This document shows, piece by piece, positions 25,389 through 33,601 of a stretch of DNA of 64,000 nt. The first letter of the stretch is position 1; each line of letters opens with the position of its first letter. A program made the position numbers and the translations under genes. Under the pieces are notes generated by a model. It did no database searches, was not told the DNA's origin, and was given only the letters and a program-made list of their open reading frames with translations. Location of the stretch: the NCBI RefSeq assembly GCF_041434935.1, contig NZ_CP107964.1, positions 4,943,001 through 5,007,000 of the forward strand, written 5' to 3'. The stretch comes from Kitasatospora sp. NBC_00374. GTDB lineage: Bacteria > Actinomycetota > Actinomycetes > Streptomycetales > Streptomycetaceae.

Positions 25389-26270
25389 GTGAGCACCACC
25401 GACCCCACCCCTGACAGCCACCTCCTGGGCGCCTCCGACATCCGGGAGCTGGCCGCCACGCTGGGCGTGAAGCCGACCAAGCAGCGCGGGCAGAACTTCG
25501 TCATCGACGGCAACACCGTCCGGCGCATCGTCCGGGCCGCCGGGGTGACCGCCGAGGACGCGGTGGTGGAGGTCGGGCCCGGGCTCGGTTCGCTCACCCT
25601 GGCCCTGCTGGAGGTCGCGGCGCACGTCACGGCGGTGGAGATCGACCCGCTGCTGGCCCGGCACCTGCCGACCACCATCGAGTCCCGGATGCCGGCCCGC
25701 GCCAAGGACTTCGACCTCGTCCTCAGTGACGCGATGGAGGTCACCGAGCTGCCCGGCCCGGCGCCGACCGCGCTGGTCGCCAACCTGCCGTACAACGTGG
25801 CCGTCCCGGTGCTGCTGCACATGCTGGCCACCTTCCCCAGCATCGAGCGCACGCTGGTGATGGTGCAGTCCGAGGTCGCCGACCGGCTCGCCGCCAAGCC
25901 CGGCAACAAGGTGTACGGGGTGCCGTCGGTCAAGGCCAACTGGTACGCGGACGTGAAGCGCTCCGGCGCGATCGGCCGCAACGTCTTCTGGCCCGCGCCG
26001 AACGTCGACTCCGGCCTGGTCTCGCTGGTGCGCCGGCAGCCGCCGCAGACCACGGCCACCCGCCAGGAGGTCTTCGCGGTGGTCGACGCGGCCTTCGCCC
26101 AGCGCCGCAAGACGCTGCGTGCCGCGCTGGCCGGCTGGGCCGGCTCGCCGGCCGCCGCCGAGCAGGCGCTCGCCGGGGCCGGGATCGACCACAGGCTGCG
26201 CGGCGAGATGCTGACGGTCGAGCAGTTCGCCGCCATTGCCGAGCACAAGCCGAAGGCCGACGCACAGTGA
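25389..26270 (+). CDS. rsmA: 16S rRNA dimethyladenosine transferase RsmA/KsgA
   Basis: 293 residues. It dimethylates A1518 and A1519 of 16S rRNA using SAM. Motifs: KPTKQRGQNFVID, VEVGPGLGSLTLALLE (motif I), VEIDPLLA, and VANLPYNVAVPVLLHML (catalytic NLPY). GTG 25389 is the family-consistent start; TATCCT at 25377-25382 is 6 nt upstream with no ribosome site, so the transcript may be leaderless. It overlaps ispE by 4 nt (GTGA). Confidence 0.96.
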   Translation: MSTTDPTPDSHLLGASDIRELAATLGVKPTKQRGQNFVIDGNTVRRIVRAAGVTAEDAVVEVGPGLGSLTLALLEVAAHVTAVEIDPLLARHLPTTIESRMPARAKDFDLVLSDAMEVTELPGPAPTALVANLPYNVAVPVLLHMLATFPSIERTLVMVQSEVADRLAAKPGNKVYGVPSVKANWYADVKRSGAIGRNVFWPAPNVDSGLVSLVRRQPPQTTATRQEVFAVVDAAFAQRRKTLRAALAGWAGSPAAAEQALAGAGIDHRLRGEMLTVEQFAAIAEHKPKADAQ

Positions 26271-27190
26271 TCAACGTCCGGGTCCCCGCCAAGGTCAACG
26301 TCCAGCTGGGCGTCGGCGGCCTGCGCGCCGACGGCTTCCACGACCTGGCCAACGTCTTCTTCGCGGTCGCGCTCGGCGACGAGGTGACGGCCGCCCCCGG
26401 CGAGGGGGTCACCCTGACCTGCTCCGGGCCCGACGCCGCGCTGGTGCCGCTGGACGACACCAACCTGGCCGCCCGCGCGGCCCGGCTGCTGGCCGCCCAC
26501 CACGGCATCGAGGCCAACGTCAGCCTGCACATCGCCAAGGCCATCCCGGTGGCCGGCGGCATGGCCGGCGGAAGTGCGGACGGCGCCGCCGCCCTGGTCG
26601 CCTGCGACGAGCTCTGGGCTCTGGACACCCCGTTCGAGACGCTGCTCGACCTGGCCGCCGAGCTGGGGTCCGACGTGCCGTTCGCGCTGGTCGGCGGGGT
26701 CGCGCTGGGACGCGGCCGGGGCGAGATCCTGGAGGCCCTCCCGGTGAGCGGCACCTTCCACTGGGTCTTCGCGGTCGCCGACGGCGGCCTGTCCACCCCG
26801 GCCGTCTTCCGCGAGTGCGACCGCCTGCGCGACGAGGCCGGCACCGGCTCCTCCGAGGCCGAGGTGCCCACCCCGGACGCCGACCCGGCACTGCTCGCGG
26901 CCCTGGCGGACGGCGACCCGGTCGCCCTCGCCGAGGCCCTGGCCAACGACCTCCAGGCCGCCGCCCTCTCGCTGCGGCCCTCGCTCGCGGACACCCTCCG
27001 GGCCGGCACCGAGGCCGGCGCCCTGGCCGCCCTGGTCTCCGGCTCCGGCCCGACCTGCGCCTTCCTCGCCAAGGACGCCGAGGCGGCCACGGCCGTCGCC
27101 CGCGCCCTGACGGACTCCGGCACCTGCCGCGCCGCCCACGTGACGTACGGCCCGATCCCGGGCGCGGCGGTCAGCGCGCCCAGGCCTTGA
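26267..27190 (+). CDS. ispE: 4-diphosphocytidyl-2-C-methyl-D-erythritol kinase IspE
   Basis: 307 residues, GHMP kinase of the MEP isoprenoid pathway. Seen: VRVPAKVNVQLGVG, DGFHDL, the P-loop-like PVAGGMAGGSADGAAAL, GSDVPFALVGG and the C-terminal VSGSGPTCAFL. The rsmA-ispE pairing is widely conserved. The 3' end overlaps, on the other strand, the last 20 bases of a Uma2 remnant. Confidence 0.96.
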   Translation: MINVRVPAKVNVQLGVGGLRADGFHDLANVFFAVALGDEVTAAPGEGVTLTCSGPDAALVPLDDTNLAARAARLLAAHHGIEANVSLHIAKAIPVAGGMAGGSADGAAALVACDELWALDTPFETLLDLAAELGSDVPFALVGGVALGRGRGEILEALPVSGTFHWVFAVADGGLSTPAVFRECDRLRDEAGTGSSEAEVPTPDADPALLAALADGDPVALAEALANDLQAAALSLRPSLADTLRAGTEAGALAALVSGSGPTCAFLAKDAEAATAVARALTDSGTCRAAHVTYGPIPGAAVSAPRP

Positions 27191-27409
27191 ACGGCTCGGA
27201 GTCCAGGCTGATCCCGACCGGATCGGGCAGGGCGACGGTCTTGCCGAACGGCCGGCGGACCAGGCTGACGAACGTGCCGTCCTCGGGCTCGCTGTAGACC
27301 AGCACCTCGCAGCTGTCGCGGTCGATCAGCAGGTACACGGGGACGCCGGTCTCGGCGTGGGCGCGCGGCTTCTCGTCCCGGTCGCGCCGGTCCTCCGTCC
27401 GGTTCGCTG
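27171..27409 (-). pseudogene. 3' remnant of a Uma2-family gene
   Basis: A leftward frame ends at 27171 and encodes the C-terminal third of a Uma2 protein: HAETGVPVYLLIDRDSCEVL, VYSEPEDGTFVSLVRRPFGK, ALPDPVGISLDSEPFKAWAR. The catalytic VDG/PDV and EV...S parts that should precede it are absent, and sequence before about 27409 is not family-like. The stop lies inside the end of ispE on the opposite strand. Together with the complete Uma2 gene at 24785-25360 it brackets rsmA-ispE. Confidence 0.72.
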
Positions 27410-27524
27410 CCTGACATTCGCACGGTACCGCGCCGAGCACCGGGCCGGGTCCCGTTGCCCGCCCACTAGGCTGGGGAGGTCGGGGCACTCCCCGCGTGCA
27501 GTCGATCCCAGGAGCGCAGCAGCA

Positions 27525-29315
27525 GTGGCCGTCAACCTCGCCACCATCGAGTCCGTCACCAAGGTCTACGGCACCCGCGCCCTGCTGGACGGGGTCAGCC
27601 TGGGCGTCAGCGAGGGGGACCGGATCGGTGTCGTCGGGCGCAACGGTGACGGGAAGACCACGCTGATCCGGCTGCTGGCGAAGCTGGAGGAGCCCGACTC
27701 CGGCCGGATCACGCACTCCGGCGGGCTGCAGATGGCGGTGCTCACCCAGCACGACTCGCTGGACCCGAAGGCGACCATCCGGCAGGAGGTGATCGCCGGC
27801 CGGGCCGACCACGAGTGGCTGGGCGACTCCCGGATCCGGGACATCATCCAGGGCCTGTTCGGCGGCCTGGACCTGCCCGGCTTCGAGCTCGGCCTGGACA
27901 CCGTGATCGCGCCGCTGTCCGGTGGCGAGCGCCGCCGGATCGCGCTGGCCAAGCTGCTGCTCGGCGAGCACGACCTGGTCGTGCTGGACGAGCCCACCAA
28001 CCACCTGGACGTCGAGGGCATCGCCTGGCTCGCCCAGCACCTGCAGAACCGCCGCTCCGCACTGGTCTGCGTCACCCACGACCGGTGGTTCCTGGACCAG
28101 GTCTGCACCCGGATGTGGGACGTCCAGCGCGGTGAGGTGCGCGAGTACGAGGGCGGCTACTCCGACTACGTGTTCGCCCGCGCCGAGCGCTCCCGGATCG
28201 AGGCCACCGAGGAGCAGAAGCGGCAGAACCTGGCCCGCAAGGAGCTGGCCTGGCTGCGCCGCGGCGCCCCGGCCCGTACCTCCAAGCCGCGCTACCGGAT
28301 CGAGGCGGCCAACGCGCTGATCGCGGACGTCCCGGAGCCGCGCGACAAGAGCGAGCTGATGAAGTTCGCCAACGCGCGCCTGGGCCGGACGGTCTTCGAG
28401 CTGGAGGACGTCACCGTCAAGGCCGGTCCGAAGCTGCTGCTGGAGAACCTCACCTTCAACCTCGGCCCCGGTGACCGGATCGGCCTGCTCGGCGTCAACG
28501 GCGCGGGCAAGACCTCGCTGCTGCGGGCCATGCAGGCCGCGTACGCGACCGACGGCGACGTGCAGCCGGCGTCCGGTGTGATCAAGGTCGGCAAGACCGT
28601 CCGGCTGGCGTACCTCTCCCAGGAGATCGCCGAGCTGGACCCGGCGACCCGGGTCCTGCAGGCGGTGGAGCAGATCCGCGGCCGGGTGGACCTCGGCAAG
28701 GGCCGGGAGATGAGCGCCGGTCAGCTCTGCGAGCAGTTCGGCTTCGGCAAGGACAAGCAGTGGACGCCGGTCGGCGACCTGTCCGGCGGTGAGCGGCGCC
28801 GGCTGCAGCTGCTGCGGCTGCTGATGGACGAGCCGAACGTGCTGTTCCTCGACGAGCCCACCAACGACCTGGACATCGAGACCCTCAACCAGCTGGAGGA
28901 CCTGCTCGACGGCTGGCCGGGCTCGATGGTGGTGATCAGCCACGACCGCTTCTTCATCGAGCGCACCACCGACACCGTGCACGCCCTGCTCGGCGACAAG
29001 CGGCTGCGGATGCTCCCCAACGGCATCGACGAGTACCTGCAGCGGCGGGCCCGGATGGCGGAGCAGTCGGCGCCGGCCCTGCCGGTGGCGGCGGCCAAGC
29101 CGGTCGGCGACACCCGGGCGCAGAAGAAGGAGATGCAGAAGCTGGAGCGGCAGATCGCCAAGCTGGACCAGCAGGAGTCCAAGCTGCACACCCAACTCGC
29201 CGAGAACGCCGCCGACTTCTCCAAGGTCGCGGAGCTGGACGCCCAGCTGCGCAAGGTCAAGGAGGAGAAGGAGGAGCTGGAGCTCGCCTGGCTGGAGCTG
29301 GCCGAGGAGGCCTGA
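27525..29315 (+). CDS. ABC-F family ATPase (Uup-like)
   Basis: 596 residues, two ABC domains without membrane segments. Domain 1 has Walker A GRNGDGKTT, signature LSGGERRR and Walker B LVVLDEPTNHLD. Domain 2 has GVNGAGKTS, LSGGERRR and VLFLDEPTNDLD. The linker around residues 220-300 is Arg/Lys-rich, and the C-terminus is a long coiled coil (QKKEMQKLERQIAKLDQQ...) as in Uup. ABC-F proteins act on ribosomes or branched DNA rather than in transport. GTG 27525 follows CCAGGAG; TAGGCT near 27467 is a likely -10. Confidence 0.93.
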   Translation: MAVNLATIESVTKVYGTRALLDGVSLGVSEGDRIGVVGRNGDGKTTLIRLLAKLEEPDSGRITHSGGLQMAVLTQHDSLDPKATIRQEVIAGRADHEWLGDSRIRDIIQGLFGGLDLPGFELGLDTVIAPLSGGERRRIALAKLLLGEHDLVVLDEPTNHLDVEGIAWLAQHLQNRRSALVCVTHDRWFLDQVCTRMWDVQRGEVREYEGGYSDYVFARAERSRIEATEEQKRQNLARKELAWLRRGAPARTSKPRYRIEAANALIADVPEPRDKSELMKFANARLGRTVFELEDVTVKAGPKLLLENLTFNLGPGDRIGLLGVNGAGKTSLLRAMQAAYATDGDVQPASGVIKVGKTVRLAYLSQEIAELDPATRVLQAVEQIRGRVDLGKGREMSAGQLCEQFGFGKDKQWTPVGDLSGGERRRLQLLRLLMDEPNVLFLDEPTNDLDIETLNQLEDLLDGWPGSMVVISHDRFFIERTTDTVHALLGDKRLRMLPNGIDEYLQRRARMAEQSAPALPVAAAKPVGDTRAQKKEMQKLERQIAKLDQQESKLHTQLAENAADFSKVAELDAQLRKVKEEKEELELAWLELAEEA

Positions 29316-29323
29316 CGCACCGT

Positions 29324-29356
29324 CCGCCCCGTGGCAGCGGTCCTGCTCCGGGGCGG
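29324..29356. terminator. GC hairpin between ABC-F gene and convergent small gene
   Basis: 8-bp stem CCGCCCCG (29324-29331) with CGGGGCGG (29349-29356), 9 nt after the ABC-F stop. Confidence 0.45.
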
Positions 29357-29408
29357 GGCCCGGCGCGGTCGGGCCGGACAGCCCGACGGCCGGCGTGGCC
29401 CGCGTGCC

Positions 29409-29606
29409 TCAGCGGCGCGAGCGGAACCGGCGGGCCGTCTCGCAGCAGGAGGCCAGCACCAGGACGACGGCGATCACCACCCAGGCGATCGAACCGCCGT
29501 GGCGGTGCTGGGTGATCCCGAGGTCGAGCAACAGCAGACTCACCCCGAGACCCACGACCGCGAGCAGCCGCTCGACCACACCCTGGTCCTCGAACAGATC
29601 TCCCAT
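29409..29606 (-). CDS. Small two-TM membrane protein
   Basis: 65 residues: a short acidic N-terminus (GDLFEDQGVVERLLAV), two hydrophobic segments (VVGLGVSLLLLDLGI and SIAWVVIAVVLVLASCC) separated by a short loop, and a basic tail. ATG 29606 is behind a GGAAGGG; an in-frame ATG at 29624 is poorly placed for a ribosome site. TATGGT upstream on the minus strand may be its -10. No family recognised. Confidence 0.65.
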   Translation of the reverse strand: MGDLFEDQGVVERLLAVVGLGVSLLLLDLGITQHRHGGSIAWVVIAVVLVLASCCETARRFRSRR

Positions 29607-29752
29607 GGCCGCACCCTTCCGCACCGGGAGCGCACACCATACCGCCGCGTGCGGCCCTGCGCACCACCCCCGGCGGGCGACAGTCCGTACGCTCCCGAAT
29701 CACCCTTGTGCCTGCTGTCCTCGCAGGTCATAGCCCCCTCAGGGTGGGCGCT

Positions 29753-31093
29753 ATGACATCTGACACCGCCTTGGGCGGCGCCCCCGCGGGCCTTCGCCGG
29801 GTCGCCGCCGCCGCACTGATCGGCACGGCGATCGAGTTCTACGACTTCTTCATCTACGGCACCGCGGCGGCCCTGGTCTTCGGCCGGGTGTTCTTCCCCG
29901 GCCTCGGCGCCACCGGCGCGCTGCTGGCGGCCTTCTCGGTGTACGCGGCGGCCTTCCTGGCCCGCCCGCTGGGCGCGGTGCTCTTCGGCCACTTCGGGGA
30001 CCGGCTGGGCCGCAAGACCACGCTGGTGGTGTCGCTGCTGCTGATGGGTGTCTCGACGGCGGCCGTCGGCCTGCTCCCCGGGTACGGGCAGTGGGGCGTC
30101 TGGGCGCCGGTGCTGCTCACCGTGCTGAGGCTGTGCCAGGGCATCGGGCTGGGCGGCGAGTGGGGTGGGGCGGCGCTGCTGCTGGCCGAGTACGCGCCGC
30201 CCGGGCGCCGCGGCCGGTACGGCGGGTACCTGCAACTCGGGCCGTGCGCGGGCTTCTTCCTGGCCACCGCGGCCTTCCTGGCGCTGGCCGAGTGGCTGCC
30301 CGAGCGGGCCTTCCTGGCCTGGGGCTGGCGGCTGCCGTTCCTGGCCTCGGTCCTGCTGGTGGGGGTCGGACTGTTCGTCCGGCTGCGGATCGCCGAGACG
30401 CCGGTCTTCCGGGAACAGCGCGACCGGGCCCGGGTGCCGGTGCTGGAGGTCCTGCGCGAGCACCGCCGGCCGGTCCTGCTCGGCGGCGGCGCCCTGATGG
30501 TCGGGTACGGGCTGTTCTACCTGACCACCACGTACGCCCTGGCCTACGCCACCACCGAGTTGGGGCTGGCCCGGACGCTGGTGCTGGCGCTGCTGCTGGC
30601 CGGCACGGTGGTCATGGCCGGCTCGGTGTGGTGGAGCGCGGACGCCGGGGACCGCTGGGGCCGGCGCCGGGTGCTGCAGCTGGCCACCCTGCTCGGCGCG
30701 CTCTGGTCGGTGGCGCTCTTCCCGCTGCTGGAGACCGGCCGGACGGCGCTGGTCGCGCTCGCGCTGGTCACCGCGATGGCCCTGCTCGGTGCGATGCTCG
30801 GCCCGATGGCCGCCTACCTGCCGGAGCTCTTCCCCACCCGGGTCCGGTACACCGGGGCGGCGCTGACCTACAACCTGGGCGGGGTGGTCGGCGGCGCCAC
30901 GGCGCCGCTGGTGGCGACCCGGCTCACCGCCGCCTACGGGACCGCGCAGCCGGTCGGCTGGTACCTCGCCGGGCTCGGCGCTCTCTCGCTGGTCTGTCTG
31001 CTCGCCCTGCCCGAGACCCGCGGCCGGGTGCTGACCGGGCGGCCGGTCCCGATCCCGGCCCCGGCCGGCCCTGGGGCGCCGCAGCGGAGCTGA
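29753..31093 (+). CDS. MFS transporter, metabolite:H+ symporter (ProP/ShiA-like) group
   Basis: 446 residues and 12 predicted membrane segments. The MHS signature is clear: GTAIEFYDFFIYGTAAALVF in TM1, GHFGDRLGRKTTL between TM2 and TM3, LCQGIGLGGEWGGAALLLAEY in TM4, and LPELFPTRVRYTGAALTYN before TM11. Members import osmolytes, dicarboxylates or shikimate by proton symport; the substrate cannot be assigned. No regulator or catabolic gene is adjacent. Confidence 0.9.
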   Translation: MTSDTALGGAPAGLRRVAAAALIGTAIEFYDFFIYGTAAALVFGRVFFPGLGATGALLAAFSVYAAAFLARPLGAVLFGHFGDRLGRKTTLVVSLLLMGVSTAAVGLLPGYGQWGVWAPVLLTVLRLCQGIGLGGEWGGAALLLAEYAPPGRRGRYGGYLQLGPCAGFFLATAAFLALAEWLPERAFLAWGWRLPFLASVLLVGVGLFVRLRIAETPVFREQRDRARVPVLEVLREHRRPVLLGGGALMVGYGLFYLTTTYALAYATTELGLARTLVLALLLAGTVVMAGSVWWSADAGDRWGRRRVLQLATLLGALWSVALFPLLETGRTALVALALVTAMALLGAMLGPMAAYLPELFPTRVRYTGAALTYNLGGVVGGATAPLVATRLTAAYGTAQPVGWYLAGLGALSLVCLLALPETRGRVLTGRPVPIPAPAGPGAPQRS

Positions 31094-31182
31094 CGGCGGC
31101 CGGCGGCAGCGGGGAGGGCTCGGTCGCGGGATCGATTTCACGTTCCGGCCGACGACCATGTAGTGTCTTCCTCGTTGCACCG

Positions 31183-31255
31183 GCCCCTATAGCTCAGTCG
31201 GTAGAGCGTCTCCATGGTAAGGAGAAGGTCTGCGGTTCGATTCCGCATGGGGGCT
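31183..31255 (+). tRNA. tRNA-Thr(GGT)
   Basis: 73-nt cloverleaf. Acceptor GCCCCTA pairs with TGGGGGC; anticodon stem TCTCC/GGAGA has loop ATGGTAA, anticodon GGT (codon ACC). T-arm GGTTCGATTCC. CCA is not encoded. TAGTGT at 31161-31166 with TTCACG at 31137-31142 (18-nt spacer) forms a plausible promoter. Confidence 0.95.
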
Positions 31256-31268
31256 CCGCAAGGAGTAC

Positions 31269-31298
31269 GAAGGCCCTCGCCGAAAGGCGGGGGCCTTC
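31269..31298 (+). terminator. Hairpin terminator after tRNA-Thr
   Basis: 13-bp stem with one G-T pair (31269-31281, 31286-31298) closed by a GAAA tetraloop. Just downstream (about 31311-31365) are four imperfect tandem copies of a CCTGACCGCAGT-type 12-mer, which I cannot assign to a gene. Confidence 0.75.
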
Positions 31299-31537
31299 GC
31301 CGTTTCCCGGTCCTGACCGCAGTCCTGACCGCAGTCCTGATCGCGGTCCTGATCCCGGCCCCGATCTCTGCGCCCGGCGCGTACCCGGCGGGGTGACGCC
31401 GGGTACGCGCCCTAGCGGTGGCGGTACCCGATGCGCTGTGATGGTGCGTCAACGGCGGCCTGCGACGCGGTCCGCGGTGCCGGTACGGGAGACGTGGGCC
31501 GGTCGTGCACCGCCGGACGGGGACTGGGAGGGCGCCC

Positions 31538-32236
31538 ATGGGCGTTCGGCTCGTGGTGGCGGACGACCACCGGCTGCTGGCCGAGGCGCTCGCGGCGGCA
31601 CTGCACCAGCGCGGCCACCGGGTGCTCGCGGTCGGGGCCCCGGCCGCCTCCGCCGTGGACCTGGTGGCGGGCTGCCGTCCCGAGGTCTGCCTGCTGGGGA
31701 TGGCCGCGGGCGCTGCGCCGGGCACCCGGTCCGGGGGGCCGGACCGGGACGCGTTCGAGCCGCTGCGGCGGTTGCGGCGGGAGCGCCCGGAGATCTGCGT
31801 GGTGGTGCTCGGCCCGGTCGGGGAGCCGGCCCGGGTCGCGGCGGCCTTCGCCGCCGGTGCGGCGGGATACGTCCGGGGGGACGAGCGGATCGAGGTGGTG
31901 GAGCGCGCGATCACCCGGGTCCGGGCCGGGGAGGCGGCGGTCGCGGTGGAGGTGCTGCGCGGGGCCTTCGAGCAGTTGCTGTGGCCGGCCGCCGAGCCGG
32001 ACGACGAGGCGCTGCGGCTGCTGCGGGAGCTGACCCGTCGGGAGACCCAGGTGCTGGCGCGGATCGCGGAGGGGCAGGACACGGCCGCGATCGCGGCCGG
32101 GATGGGAATCGCCTCCAGCACCGCGCGGACCCATGTGCAGCGGGTGCTGATGAAGCTCGGGGCCAGGACCCGGCTGGAGGCGGCGGCCGTCGCGGCCCGT
32201 TCCGGTCTGCTCGAACGGCTCCGCCGCCTTCCGTAG
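31538..32236 (+). CDS. LuxR-type regulator with degenerate receiver domain
   Basis: 232 residues: receiver-like domain (1-130) and LuxR/GerE HTH (about 165-228; LTRRETQVLARIAEG, SSTARTHVQRVLMKLGA). The acidic pair D9-D10 is kept, but the phospho-acceptor position is Gly54 (CLLGMA instead of LLDxx) and the conserved Lys is Arg113 (GYVRGDE). It therefore probably does not use normal phosphorylation and may sense by ligand, dimerisation or a partner. ATG 31538 follows GGGAGGG. No histidine kinase is adjacent. Confidence 0.88.
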   Translation: MGVRLVVADDHRLLAEALAAALHQRGHRVLAVGAPAASAVDLVAGCRPEVCLLGMAAGAAPGTRSGGPDRDAFEPLRRLRRERPEICVVVLGPVGEPARVAAAFAAGAAGYVRGDERIEVVERAITRVRAGEAAVAVEVLRGAFEQLLWPAAEPDDEALRLLRELTRRETQVLARIAEGQDTAAIAAGMGIASSTARTHVQRVLMKLGARTRLEAAAVAARSGLLERLRRLP

Positions 32237-32450
32237 CGCGGCCTTCTCCTGTGCCGCGCCGCCTCCTGAGCCGCGCCGCGTCACCCGTCCGACCTGGTGC
32301 GGGGCCGTGAAGTCCTCCGGCCCGTCCGTCCTCCGTGTCCTGACGCCCGCTGCCCTGTCGCCGCCGTGTCGTCGCGGTGTCACCCCGAGTTCGCTCAGCC
32401 TTCGGGCGCCCTCCGTCGATCTCGCCTGCCGCTAACTGTTGACTGGTGGT

Positions 32451-32480
32451 TGTTTGTGTTTGAAAATGTTTGAGTAGGAT
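32451..32480 (+). promoter_or_regulatory. gal operon promoter with TGTTTG hexamer repeats
   Basis: Three identical TGTTTG hexamers at 32451-32456, 32457-32462 and 32467-32472 (the last two 10 bp apart) run directly into a TAGGAT -10 at 32475-32480, 17 nt before the galT start. This AT-rich patch stands out in the genome. A repeat-type operator overlapping the promoter is the simplest reading; hexamer operators have been described for the S. lividans galP1 promoter (recalled, not checked). Confidence 0.6.
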
Positions 32481-32497
32481 CCTGGAAGGCGGAGGCC

Positions 32498-33601
32498 GTG
32501 AAGAAGACCACGACCAAACTCGCGGACGGCCGCGAACTCATCTACTACGACACGGACTCCGACGTCCTGCGGAACGCCGTGGACCAGCGCCCGCTCGACG
32601 CCCCGACCAGCCTCTCCGAGGTGCGCCGGGACCCGGCCACCGGTGACTGGGTGACCGTCGCCGCCCACCGTCAGGCCCGCACCTACCACCCGCCGGCCGA
32701 CCAGTGCCCGCTGTGCCCCTCCCGGCCCGGCCGCCCGAGCGAGATCCCCGGTGCCGACTACGACGTGGTGGTCTTCGAGAACCGCTTTCCCTCGCTCGCG
32801 GCCGACGCCGCCGCCCACGTCCCGGTGCGCACCGACCCGGTCCGCACCGGCGGGCCGGGCGTCGGCCGCTGCGAGGTGGTCTGTTTCACCGCCGACCACG
32901 ACGCCTCCTTCGCCGACCTGTCGCCCGCCAAGGCCCGCCTGGTGCTGGACGTGTGGACCGACCGCACCGCGGAACTGTCCGCCGCCCCGGGCATCCAGCA
33001 GGTCTACTGCTTCGAGAACCGCGGTGCGGAGATCGGGGTGACGCTGGCTCACCCGCACGGCCAGATCTACGGCTTCCCGTTCGCCACCGCCCGCACCGAG
33101 CGCATGATCGCCTCGGCCGCGCTGCACCGCGCCGGGACCGGTGGCAACCTCTTCGAGGACCTGCTCGCGGCCGAGCGCGCGGACCCCGTCCGGGTGGTCC
33201 TGTCGGGCGAGCACTGGACGGCGTTCGTCCCGTTCGCCGCCCGCTGGCCGTACGAGGTGCATCTGTACCCGAACCGCCGGGTGCCCGACCTGACCGCCCT
33301 CGACGAGGCCGAGCGGGCCGAGTTCCCCGGGCTCTACCTGGAGCTGCTGCGGCGCTTCGACCGGCTGTTCACCGAGTCGGGGGAGAATGGTCCGGCCGCA
33401 CCGGCGCCGTACATCGCGGCCTGGCACCAGGCGCCCGCACTCCGGGGGGAGGAGCTCGCGCTGCATCTGGAGCTGTTCACGATCCGGCGTACGGTGGGCA
33501 AGCTCAAGTTCCTCGCCGGCACGGAGTCCGGCATGGACGCGTTCATCAACGATGTGTCGCCCGAGGCGGCGGCGCAGCGCCTGCGGGAGGTCGCATCATG
33601 A
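32498..33601 (+). CDS. galT: Galactose-1-phosphate uridylyltransferase
   Basis: 367 residues, Leloir pathway: exchanges UMP between UDP-glucose and Gal-1-P. Seen: CPLCPSRPGR (zinc CxxC), NRFPSLA, the nucleophile region AHPHGQIYG (H185-P-H187), and the C-terminal domain ending HLELFTIRRT...GTESGMDAFIND. GTG 32498 has GGAGG close upstream; it is first of three overlapping genes. Confidence 0.96.
   Translation: MKKTTTKLADGRELIYYDTDSDVLRNAVDQRPLDAPTSLSEVRRDPATGDWVTVAAHRQARTYHPPADQCPLCPSRPGRPSEIPGADYDVVVFENRFPSLAADAAAHVPVRTDPVRTGGPGVGRCEVVCFTADHDASFADLSPAKARLVLDVWTDRTAELSAAPGIQQVYCFENRGAEIGVTLAHPHGQIYGFPFATARTERMIASAALHRAGTGGNLFEDLLAAERADPVRVVLSGEHWTAFVPFAARWPYEVHLYPNRRVPDLTALDEAERAEFPGLYLELLRRFDRLFTESGENGPAAPAPYIAAWHQAPALRGEELALHLELFTIRRTVGKLKFLAGTESGMDAFINDVSPEAAAQRLREVAS

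Noticed and set aside
32439..32480. TTGACT at 32439-32444 as the -35 of the gal promoter
   Set aside because: The spacer to TAGGAT is 30 nt, far beyond the normal 16-19 nt.
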